Under the pieces are notes generated by a model that made no database searches, was not told where the DNA came from, and saw only the letters and a list, made by a program, of their open reading frames with translations. A program made the translations under genes and the position numbers. A stretch of 53,228 nucleotides of DNA from Candidatus Peribacteria bacterium (GTDB lineage: Bacteria; Patescibacteriota; Gracilibacteria; Peribacterales; Peribacteraceae): positions 1 to 53,228 of the forward strand of contig JAQBQQ010000019.1 in the NCBI GenBank assembly GCA_028286915.1. Reading direction: 5' to 3'. Below, piece by piece: positions 32,897 through 40,369 of the stretch (positions within the stretch are counted from its first letter, which is position 1; each line of letters starts with the position of its first letter).

Positions 32897-35758
32897 TCAT
32901 TCCACCTTTAGCAAAAACTTCACCGGATGAATGACGCCTTTATCATTAAATTCAGCGAAGACGGCATATGTTCCGGCAACGGGGAATGCAACAGTGACAT
33001 GTATATCCGGGCCGAACGAATCCGGCAGGTAACCGTGCAATTTTTCGGCTGGCGTTGCCAGGAGGTTGTCTGGAAAATTCGGCAGCAAGTAGCCGTGCGT
33101 ATGCTGGAACTGACGGAGCGTGGTATCTAGTACGGCCAGGTGCATGGCGGCACTTAAATATGGCTGCAGACTGGTGACAGGTTTGCCGTCGCGCTCCATG
33201 TGATACGCCATATCCACCGGTTTGCCGGCACGAATATGCGCGGGCGCCGTAAGAGCAATGGTATAACCATGCAGCTCTTTGGTGCGTGAAAAATCCGGTT
33301 GTGCCTGGGTTACAACATGCGTAGAACCGCTGACAGACACGTAGAATAGTTTACGAATCAATTGAGACCGGACAGTGGCATCCACGGCGACCATGTATTC
33401 ACCTGCGCGTGGGAACGTGTACGCCAATGGAAACGTGGCCCGCTGCTTCATATCGGCCGTCACCGATGTTTGATCCTCCACATGTACGTGATTGAAGACG
33501 CCGAAATCCTGGCTAATGACAATAATATGCAGAATGCGATCATGATCGCGGCTCAGGTCCGTGACCGGTTTGCCCGCGCTGTCGCGGACAGAAAATTGCC
33601 AGGCAACCGGCTTGCCGGCCACAGGTTCCGGCGTATCGGTAATCATGGAAATGGCCGCGTCTGACGGACGCGTGAAATAGGCGTATTCATTTTGATACGG
33701 AAAATGAAACGCACCGGCACCCATGCCGGTCATGCAACCCGGCAATGCCAGTGCGGATGTCGCCAGCCCGTCGCGCATGGGAACACTCTCGTGCCACAGG
33801 TGACCGTTCTGTTCACACTGCCGCTGGAACGGTGTCATCATACTATGATGGTGCAACATGTAAGCCACATACGTAAAAAGAATAACCTGCACGGCGACGG
33901 CCAGTATGCATGGACCCGGCGGCAAAAGGATGAGGGAACCGAATGCGGATTGATTTTTATGATCAATTTTTGTATTCAATTTTTTACTCTTACAATAAAG
34001 ATATAAAGCCAGAAAAAATAAAACTAAAGCACTAGCGATAGATACCGGCAACAGGCCGCCATCAGTATGGGTAAAGTGGGCAGGAAAGAGCGATGCGGTA
34101 TCCACGGTAAAATGTCCGACTACGTCATACTCACCGCTGCGCTGGCCGGTGACATTCACCGTCCATACGCCGGCCGGCGATAATGATGCAACCGGGAAGA
34201 CGTACTCGCCCGGCGCGCGCTCCACCGCCGCCACCGCAATCGGCCCGACATTGGCATTTGTATTGGTAAGCGAGACTGCGAGTGAGGTGGTATCTATGAG
34301 TTGATGCTTTGCATCCTGCAGAGACACCATAAGCGACGATTCTTCCAGCGGATGTCTGGTGAGCAATACCGTCCCCGGCAATGAAGCACTCGTAAGGACA
34401 TCGTACGACGGAGGGGAAACCGGCGGCGTGGTGATAATTAAAAAGCCGGAAATGGTGAGCACTGCAGCACCAAGAATGCTTTCGGTAAGCAGCGTAAACG
34501 GCAGAGATATCCATCGTTCGGATGGTTTGGTAACAACGCCATTCGCCATGGCAACGGCTTCGGCATCAGTATAAAAAATATGATACATACGGATGCCAAG
34601 CAGCGCGAATGCAAATACGGTGAGCACAGCGCACTGCATACCCCAGTGCGTGGCCAAAAGATTGTGCAGCGACTTTAGGTGCAGCCAGACGATGTAACTG
34701 CCGGTCACGCCTCCAATGGCCAGCGCAACGGAGATAAGCATGGATAACCGGGTAAGAAGCGTGGCAGTGAGCCTGCTGTCTTTGGAGAGCGCCAGTGCCG
34801 GCAGCACAATACCGACAAACACGGCAACGGAGCCGATCCACACATCTTTTCCGGCCACATGTACAAAGTTTATGAAAACAGACAACAGCGGATGAAATGA
34901 CGAAGCGGCGGCATGGCTGATGTAGGCGCGCACATAGAGCATGACCAGAATACCAACGGCAATGCCGGTCCACGAAACAGTACGTATACGTTTTTGCCTG
35001 GAGCCGATGAAAAAAAACGGAATCAGCAACAAGATGGCGAGTATGCCGCGCACCAAGGCGGCGCCACCGGCAGACGTGGAACTGTATGTCCCAACCGCCG
35101 ATGCAAAACTGAAGGCATTTGCGGCGCGCAAGTCATTGGCTCCAATAGTAATAGTAAACGCCGTACCAACGACAATCATGCCGATGGACAGGAACGCCAG
35201 CCGTCTGCCGTGCTTTGCTACACGCATCCGTACGTCTTCCGGAGTGGGCCGCATGAGCCAGAGCAGACAGGCAAGAATGCCAACTAATAGTGATTGTCCG
35301 AAGAGTTCTACAACAATGGCGCTGCCTTCGTCGTAGCGGGTTTCGTGCCGTATCTGGAACCGGGCGTTGCCGCCAAGTGGCGTGGTATCCGATACTGTGC
35401 CAACCGAAAAACCGTACGCGCCGTTGGTAAAGTGACCGTCATCAGCAGAAACAACCTGCCAGGAAACAGTATACGTTCCGGTACCGGTACTACTGATTGG
35501 TGCCGTCAAACGCCGCGGCTCGCCGGGACTGACGGTTACCTGCAGGCGCGTACTTTCACCCTGTGGCGTAAACAGCATTATACTGCTGGCTGCAGGTTCA
35601 ATGCGCTCGCTAAAATCTATGGTTACGTTTGACGGCATGGCGGCCACGACAGATGTTGCCTCCGGCTGATACGCAACAGGCGTCGCATGAGCGGATGCGC
35701 GTCCGGCCCAGAGGCCGGAACCCATGACAGCCAAGGATACAAGCAATACACGTATCAT
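32897..35758 (-). CDS. CopC-CopD copper protein fusion with extra C-terminal domains
   Basis: 953 aa from MIRVLL, chosen because it overlaps the upstream stop (ATGA) and opens a signal peptide. Predicted cleavage after RASA leaves mature N-terminus HATPVAY, the CopC copper site with His1. CopC beta domain (about 25-125; the SADDGH segment is typical) leads to a CopD domain of about eight helices (about 150-430) with H-rich loops (HVAGKDVWIGS). Then comes an extracytoplasmic region, a further membrane helix near 585-605, another near 635-655, and two C-terminal beta domains with LHIIVISQDFGVFNHVHVE and MHLAVLDTTLRQFQHTHGY, resembling YtkA/FixH-like metal or heme-associated modules. Copper uptake or tolerance at the cell surface. 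Confidence 0.88.
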   Translation of the reverse strand: MIRVLLVSLAVMGSGLWAGRASAHATPVAYQPEATSVVAAMPSNVTIDFSERIEPAASSIMLFTPQGESTRLQVTVSPGEPRRLTAPISSTGTGTYTVSWQVVSADDGHFTNGAYGFSVGTVSDTTPLGGNARFQIRHETRYDEGSAIVVELFGQSLLVGILACLLWLMRPTPEDVRMRVAKHGRRLAFLSIGMIVVGTAFTITIGANDLRAANAFSFASAVGTYSSTSAGGAALVRGILAILLLIPFFFIGSRQKRIRTVSWTGIAVGILVMLYVRAYISHAAASSFHPLLSVFINFVHVAGKDVWIGSVAVFVGIVLPALALSKDSRLTATLLTRLSMLISVALAIGGVTGSYIVWLHLKSLHNLLATHWGMQCAVLTVFAFALLGIRMYHIFYTDAEAVAMANGVVTKPSERWISLPFTLLTESILGAAVLTISGFLIITTPPVSPPSYDVLTSASLPGTVLLTRHPLEESSLMVSLQDAKHQLIDTTSLAVSLTNTNANVGPIAVAAVERAPGEYVFPVASLSPAGVWTVNVTGQRSGEYDVVGHFTVDTASLFPAHFTHTDGGLLPVSIASALVLFFLALYLYCKSKKLNTKIDHKNQSAFGSLILLPPGPCILAVAVQVILFTYVAYMLHHHSMMTPFQRQCEQNGHLWHESVPMRDGLATSALALPGCMTGMGAGAFHFPYQNEYAYFTRPSDAAISMITDTPEPVAGKPVAWQFSVRDSAGKPVTDLSRDHDRILHIIVISQDFGVFNHVHVEDQTSVTADMKQRATFPLAYTFPRAGEYMVAVDATVRSQLIRKLFYVSVSGSTHVVTQAQPDFSRTKELHGYTIALTAPAHIRAGKPVDMAYHMERDGKPVTSLQPYLSAAMHLAVLDTTLRQFQHTHGYLLPNFPDNLLATPAEKLHGYLPDSFGPDIHVTVAFPVAGTYAVFAEFNDKGVIHPVKFLLKVE

Positions 35759-36285
35759 GATTGTTTTTTGCGCGAAAATAACAGATCGTAGAACAGGTAC
35801 AGCGGAATCCAGCACGCCAGAATAACGGCACCGATTAATAAAATTTCGCGGATACCGAATTGCCAGCCGCCGCCGACCGGGATAGGAAAGGACGCATCAA
35901 CAGTTTTACCGTTCTGCAAAACATACTCCACCAATAACGTATATGTCCCCGGTTTTTCAAACGAATAACCCATGAGTGTCCGCCCGGTGTCCGGACTGGT
36001 TCGCACCGTCTCCTGGTGCTCTCTGTGCGAGCCGAGCTTCAGCTCCACATCAATATGATGGAAATCGACCGCCGGATAGGGGAGCTTGTCTTCCAGTAAA
36101 AAGAAATCAAACACCACCCGCTGATGCGGCTGCAGCGTAATAGCATCGTACCCGATGTCTATAAGATAGTTATCCACCGCCTTCTCCAGTGACTGACCGT
36201 AGCTGTGGGCACCTGCCACAGAAAGGAAACTCACATTCATGATGGCAATGCAGCCGATGAGAAATGATCGGGAGTAATTGAGCAT
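35755..36285 (-). CDS. Secreted membrane-anchored protein with predicted N-terminal His
   Basis: 176 aa. Signal peptide (about 1-25) with cleavage after AGA, giving mature HSYGQSLEKAV. One beta-rich domain (about 40-140; PHQRVVFDFFLLEDK, VDFHHIDVEL, PGTYTLLVEY) is followed by a membrane helix (about 148-170) and a basic end (FSRKKQS). Its ATGA overlap with the CopC-CopD gene puts the two in one operon. Free N-terminal His is the key copper ligand of CopC, LPMO-type and related proteins, so copper binding is plausible. Not assigned to a named family. The FHH pair may add ligands. Confidence 0.8.
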   Translation of the reverse strand: MLNYSRSFLIGCIAIMNVSFLSVAGAHSYGQSLEKAVDNYLIDIGYDAITLQPHQRVVFDFFLLEDKLPYPAVDFHHIDVELKLGSHREHQETVRTSPDTGRTLMGYSFEKPGTYTLLVEYVLQNGKTVDASFPIPVGGGWQFGIREILLIGAVILACWIPLYLFYDLLFSRKKQS

Positions 36286-36344
36286 TACCTGCCTATTGAA
36301 GCATGGAGCGGGGGTTTATAAAAGAAGGTAACGCTCAAAATAGC

Positions 36345-36380
36345 CATGGTAGCCGGGGAATTAATTCCCCGGCTACCATG
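36345..36380. terminator. 36-bp perfect palindrome, probable hairpin terminator
   Basis: CATGGTAGCCGGGGAATT and its exact inverse complement, no spacer, 36 bases after the stop of the pilin-like gene (minus strand) and 60 before the next ATG. No T-run, but very stable as RNA. Confidence 0.6.
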
Positions 36381-36416
36381 AGCGCCAGGGATCGGCGTGC
36401 CAGTTGGTAAAGTAAC

Positions 36417-36926
36417 TTACCGTGTCACTGTAAAAGGCCCATGGTTCTCATAATGCGGCGCATCAACCGTGACAGTTCCGTCTGCATTACGACGGACAGT
36501 ATACCCTGTATAAGCGCCGGATGTTGTCGTGCAGCCAACGCCACAGGATACCGGCGTTGTATTCCCGGACCACCATTTTGGATCTCTAGGCATACTAACG
36601 AGATAGCTTCCCGTAAGACTGGATGCCATAAAAACAGAATCCGAAGAGGCGCAACCGCCCGGTGCATCAGCAATCATGGTAGCGCAGATATGATAGGTCG
36701 TCCCCGGCTTCACATTCTTGAGGCTGTCCGGTAAGGCTTTGTTATCAGTTGTATATTGATAGATTGCATTTGCAGTTGTATTCACATCTGAAAGACGCTG
36801 CCCATCTCTGCTCATATGCCAACTACAATCCTGGCAGTTGGATACTGTCAGCCAATGAAAAATCAGAAAACCGATAATAAGAAAGGTTGCTGCAATTAAA
36901 ATTCCAACTTTATACCGGGTTTGCAT
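36417..36926 (-). CDS. Pilin/pseudopilin-like membrane-anchored protein
   Basis: 169 aa. Short basic start (MQTRYK) and one hydrophobic helix (about 7-27). The extracytoplasmic part has the layout of type II secretion pseudopilins and type IV pilin heads: RDGQRLSDVNTTANAIYQYTTDNKALPDSL, then YHICATM, a Cys-rich loop and a terminal strand set. The usual prepilin peptidase site (G followed by F-T-L-x-E) is absent, so the helix would stay as an uncleaved anchor. Six or more cysteines suggest disulfides. Role unknown. Could be a minor pilin-like surface protein. No other pilus gene is nearby. Confidence 0.7.
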   Translation of the reverse strand: MQTRYKVGILIAATFLIIGFLIFHWLTVSNCQDCSWHMSRDGQRLSDVNTTANAIYQYTTDNKALPDSLKNVKPGTTYHICATMIADAPGGCASSDSVFMASSLTGSYLVSMPRDPKWWSGNTTPVSCGVGCTTTSGAYTGYTVRRNADGTVTVDAPHYENHGPFTVTR

Positions 36927-36974
36927 GCAGAGAACTTTATCGATTTCCTATTGAATGATCAAACACTAAAAACT

Positions 36975-37091
36975 GTCACCCTTCGATACATCCCGCGTGT
37001 CACACTGAGTAGTCCTGAGCTTGGCCCAAAGGGTTCCCTTTGGGGTCGAAGGACGTATCGAAGTGCGAATAGCGGGATTACTCAGGGTGAC
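36975..37091. repeat. 117-bp imperfect palindromic element (MITE/REP-like)
   Basis: Outer arms GTCACCC ... GGGTGAC; inner matching pairs TTCGATAC/GTATCGAA, TCCCGC/GCGGGA and CCTGAG...; centre AAAGGG-TT-CCCTTT. The whole element can fold into a long hairpin. The wording (CTGAG, TTCGA, AAGGGTGAC) resembles dispersed palindromic elements seen in many bacterial genomes. Located between the pilin-like gene and the next minus-strand gene. Confidence 0.75.
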
Positions 37092-37116
37092 GCTCATATA
37101 AGTACACTTTGTCTTT

Positions 37117-37857
37117 TTACTTTCGCTTCTTCATATGTGCACCGGCGCCGACGGCGAGTGCGACTATACTAATGAGAAGGCTCCAGACGCCCAGACCCGT
37201 CGCAGATAAATCCGTTGTCGGTGCCAGCCCGGACAATGTGGTTGTAATATCGGCAAGCGTCGTAGATGGTTCCGGAAAGCCCATTTCTGCCTTGCCATAC
37301 GGACAACCGAAAGCGCCGGCCTTGTCTGTCCGCGTCACGCCATCGGATATTTTCACTTCTTTTTTATCTTCCGGCGTCTGCGTATGTCCCGTCGGGTTGC
37401 ACGAAAACGTAACGTTGACCGGCGTGTTATTCAGCGTACCAAAAAAACGGTACGAGTACGTTGTCTGCACTGTCGGATAAAAAACCGCCTCATATGTACC
37501 GGGCGTTCCGTATGCGGGGCTCAAATCAAATACTCTTTTCTTGTCTCCGGCCGCCACTTCCACTTTGAGTGTCTGCTGCAAATTTTCCACCGGAACGCCT
37601 GCGGATTCACTGTTGCCGTCTCCATCACTGGCCGGCTTTACCGCGCCGGGCACACCAAGCTGCGACACCATGAATTCCACACCTGATTTGTCGTCCACCA
37701 CTACCGGTTCATTCAGTGAGCCAACAGTGAAAGAATAGGTCTTGTCACCAATTTTAAAAGTCTGATGTTCGTGAGCCGATGCGGCAACGGGCAAAAGAAA
37801 GAGAGCAGCTGACACCGCCGCGACGGGGAAAGAAAGGCGCCTCATGTGAAAATTCAT
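37117..37857 (-). CDS. Secreted membrane-anchored protein, predicted mature N-terminus HEH
   Basis: 246 aa from MNFHMRR, whose ATG follows a long C/T tract (CTTTCTTTCATCTTCTTTCCTTTCCAT); the ATG four codons later is an alternative. Signal peptide with ASA cleavage leaves HEHQTFKIGDK. A beta-rich domain of about 170 residues (YSFTVGSLNEPVVVDDKSG, GTYEAVFYPTVQTTYSYRF) is followed by a Gly/Thr linker, a membrane helix (about 215-240) and a basic KKRK end. Similar secreted proteins occur beside CopC-type genes, so a metal role is likely; the His-Glu-His start would fit copper binding. Two cysteines lie in the last third. Family name not known to me. Confidence 0.8.
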   Translation of the reverse strand: MNFHMRRLSFPVAAVSAALFLLPVAASAHEHQTFKIGDKTYSFTVGSLNEPVVVDDKSGVEFMVSQLGVPGAVKPASDGDGNSESAGVPVENLQQTLKVEVAAGDKKRVFDLSPAYGTPGTYEAVFYPTVQTTYSYRFFGTLNNTPVNVTFSCNPTGHTQTPEDKKEVKISDGVTRTDKAGAFGCPYGKAEMGFPEPSTTLADITTTLSGLAPTTDLSATGLGVWSLLISIVALAVGAGAHMKKRK

Positions 37858-38122
37858 ATGGAAAGGAAAGAAGATGAAAGAAAGACAAAGATACAACTGA
37901 CAATTTCCGTACGCAAGCGCCGTGGCGCCGCAACATACAGCCACGCGGCAAGAGAATTATGATAGTGTGTAGCGATGAAATTTCCATGAGGGAGTATGAT
38001 TGCAATCGTACGGCATATACTGTGCATCCTATATCTGTCTCCGTGTAACTTTTTCCCAGCCGTGTCGTAGTTATACTCAGGAATCGATCGATTATATTTC
38101 CCTGTGTTCTTTCTTCTCTTGT

Positions 38123-38695
38123 ATGGCCACCACTGACGAACAGTCTCTTATTGCCTCGTGCCAGGCCGGGAATCTGGAAGATTTTGATCCACTGTACCGG
38201 ACGTATATTCAGCAGATCTATGGTTTTATTTATCGGCGTACGCTTGTGCGCCAGACCGCCGAAGATCTTACCAGTATCACGTTTATGAAAGCGTTGCAGA
38301 AAATAGACAGTTACTCCGGCGACAAAGGCGTATTTGCCGCCTGGTTGTACCGCATTGCGCGCAATACGATAACGGATTACTACCGAACCAATCATGAGCA
38401 TACCGATATAGAGACTGTCTGGGATCTTTCCGAAGACAACCGCATGAGTGAAACGCTAGATGACAAGCAGGCATACCTGCTTGTGCGCGGTGCGCTGCAA
38501 AAACTGGAACCGGAGAAGCGAGATATTGTCATGCTGCGAATGTGGGACGGACTCAGCTATAAAGAAATTGCCGTCATCACCGGTAAGACTGAAACAAATT
38601 GTAAAGTTATTTTTTCCCGCAGTTTGGACTGGCTTCGCAAGGAAATTCCACTGGCCGCTTTCCTGCTCCTCCTTTTTTCCCCCATCCGACTATGA
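38123..38695 (+). CDS. ECF RNA polymerase sigma factor
   Basis: 190 aa from MATTDE, the ATG after a pyrimidine tract (tgttctttcttctcttgt); 41 upstream track codons are rejected. Region 2 (YRTYIQQIYGFIYRRT, AEDLTSITFMKALQKI, GVFAAWLYRIARNTITDYYR) binds the -10; region 4 (LEPEKRDIVMLRMWDGLSYKEIAVITGKTETNCKVIFSRSLDWLRK) binds the -35. The downstream gene overlaps by ATGA and encodes its likely anti-sigma factor. Upstream, TGTAACTT followed about 16 bases later by CGTAG resembles an ECF-type promoter and might be autoregulated. A hydrophobic tail (AAFLLLLFSPIRL) is unusual for an ECF factor. Confidence 0.94.
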   Translation: MATTDEQSLIASCQAGNLEDFDPLYRTYIQQIYGFIYRRTLVRQTAEDLTSITFMKALQKIDSYSGDKGVFAAWLYRIARNTITDYYRTNHEHTDIETVWDLSEDNRMSETLDDKQAYLLVRGALQKLEPEKRDIVMLRMWDGLSYKEIAVITGKTETNCKVIFSRSLDWLRKEIPLAAFLLLLFSPIRL

Positions 38696-40209
38696 GCAAA
38701 TCACCACTCGACTCCCTTCTGGCAGAACTGTATGCCATAGACCCCGAGCTACAAACCCGCGAACAGGAACTCATTCCTTTGCTGCAAACGCTGTTGGAAC
38801 ATCAGCCCGATGCCACGCCGTCCAAGGCATTCGTGGCGCGGCTGCGGTCCGAACTCAAAGCCAAAGCGCGCGCCATGGAAACGGAGCATGCCGGTGTTTC
38901 CCGGTCTTTCTTCTCTGTTTTTTCCGGTTTCAAATTTTCCTACGCCGTACTGGGCGTGGTACTGGGCGCAATTATTACCGCTCCCACGGTCTATTACGCT
39001 TTGCACTCGCCAGGTTCACCGGGCTCCATGGCGCAGCACACCGACGCCAAACCACTCTTCGCCTATTCCATTATCAAGCGACCGCAAAATGCTTTTGGTG
39101 ATCTTTCCACGATCAGTCTGCAGCCCAGCGGCCGCGGTGGCGGAGGAGGAGGACTGGGAGGCGATTCTGCAACAGCAGCTCCGAGTACCGGCAAAATGAT
39201 GGCACCTGCAGGTAGCGGTGGTGGTGCAACGAGCGATCTTATGCCGTATCCGCAGGAAATAACTCAGTACGAATACAGCTTCAGCGGAAGCCTGCCGCCA
39301 CTAACCAGTCCCACAGTACCGGTTCTTAAGCGCGAGAAAAGCAGCGCCCGCATAGATCTTGGTGCCATTGCCGGCAATTTTGATTTGGGCGCGCTGAACA
39401 TACGGTCTTTTCCCGGTGCGCGCGTGGATAACCTTACCTTCACGCAGGACACGCAGTACGGCTATATGGTGAATGTGCAATTAGCCGAAGGCATGGTATC
39501 CATTAACCAGAATTATGCCCAGTGGCCGCAGCCGACAGCCAACTGCAAAGACGAAGCCTGTTATCGGGCTCAGCAGGTGAAGATCAATGAAATCCTGCCG
39601 GACGCGACAGTCATTCATCTCGCATCAGCTTTCGCCAAAGAACATAACTTTGACATGTCTCACTACGGTGAACCGGAAGTGGATAACTCCTGGAAGACTG
39701 ACTACGAACGTACGCCGGACAAGAGCAGCTATTACATTCCCGATGTACAGCGCGTCACGTACCCGCTTCTCATAGACGGCAAGCCTGTGTACGACGAAGG
39801 CGGCGGCAAGGCGGGCATACAAATCGGCGTGAGTGTCCGCGAAAAGAAAGTAACCGATGCATGGGGGCTCATGAACCAGAATTATTTGCGCAGTGATTAC
39901 GCCGCCGTACAGGGCAGTGGCAGCATTCTGAATTTCCTGAAGAACTTTGAGCAGACGCCAAAGGAATTCATGAGTAAAGATGCCAAAGTCCGCAGCGTGA
40001 AGATCGAACTTGGTGAGCCGACTCTCGGCTACACCCGCATGTACAACTACACCAACATGCAGAGTGATGAACTGGTGGTTCCAGCTCTCATTTTCCCGGT
40101 CGCTCATGTGCCGAACGGCGACTATTACTACCGGAAATTCATTGCCGTACCATTGGCCAAAGAACTGTTTGACCGCATGCAAAACCAGGGCAGGCCGATG
40201 CCGCTGTAG
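38692..40209 (+). CDS. Anti-sigma-factor-like membrane protein with large ectodomain
   Basis: 505 aa. Cytoplasmic N-terminus of about 80 residues (LDSLLAELYAIDPEL, TPSKAFVARLRSELK, typical of anti-sigma factors) followed by one membrane helix (about 82-104). The outside part of some 400 residues has a Gly/Ser-rich linker (GRGGGGGGLGGDSA) and then a folded domain with YGYMVNVQLAEG, a Cys pair (CKDEACYRAQ), and YEYS strands. Overlaps the sigma gene by ATGA, so they are coupled. Probably holds the sigma factor until an envelope signal is sensed; the ectodomain type is unrecognised. Followed by a 17-bp-stem terminator. Confidence 0.82.
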   Translation: MSKSPLDSLLAELYAIDPELQTREQELIPLLQTLLEHQPDATPSKAFVARLRSELKAKARAMETEHAGVSRSFFSVFSGFKFSYAVLGVVLGAIITAPTVYYALHSPGSPGSMAQHTDAKPLFAYSIIKRPQNAFGDLSTISLQPSGRGGGGGGLGGDSATAAPSTGKMMAPAGSGGGATSDLMPYPQEITQYEYSFSGSLPPLTSPTVPVLKREKSSARIDLGAIAGNFDLGALNIRSFPGARVDNLTFTQDTQYGYMVNVQLAEGMVSINQNYAQWPQPTANCKDEACYRAQQVKINEILPDATVIHLASAFAKEHNFDMSHYGEPEVDNSWKTDYERTPDKSSYYIPDVQRVTYPLLIDGKPVYDEGGGKAGIQIGVSVREKKVTDAWGLMNQNYLRSDYAAVQGSGSILNFLKNFEQTPKEFMSKDAKVRSVKIELGEPTLGYTRMYNYTNMQSDELVVPALIFPVAHVPNGDYYYRKFIAVPLAKELFDRMQNQGRPMPL

Positions 40210-40226
40210 ACAGAAAAAGGAAGAAT

Positions 40227-40265
40227 ACAAAGAAAACGAGGATTGTATATCCTCGTTTTCTTTGT
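40227..40265 (+). terminator. Intrinsic terminator after the sigma/anti-sigma pair
   Basis: ACAAAGAAAACGAGGAT, 5-base loop TGTAT, ATCCTCGTTTTCTTTGT: perfect 17-bp stem with T-rich 3' arm. Nearly symmetric, so it may work in both directions. Confidence 0.8.
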
Positions 40266-40369
40266 TCGGCATGTCATCTCCATCCTCTTCCAGCTCATCT
40301 TTTTTCGTTTCTTCTGTCCTGTGCTACTATCCCCAGAATAGCGGGCGCCGTCCGTTCATCCTCCTTTTT

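Noticed and set aside
36417-36926. True type IV pilin
   Set aside because: Lacks the prepilin peptidase site; only the head layout matches.
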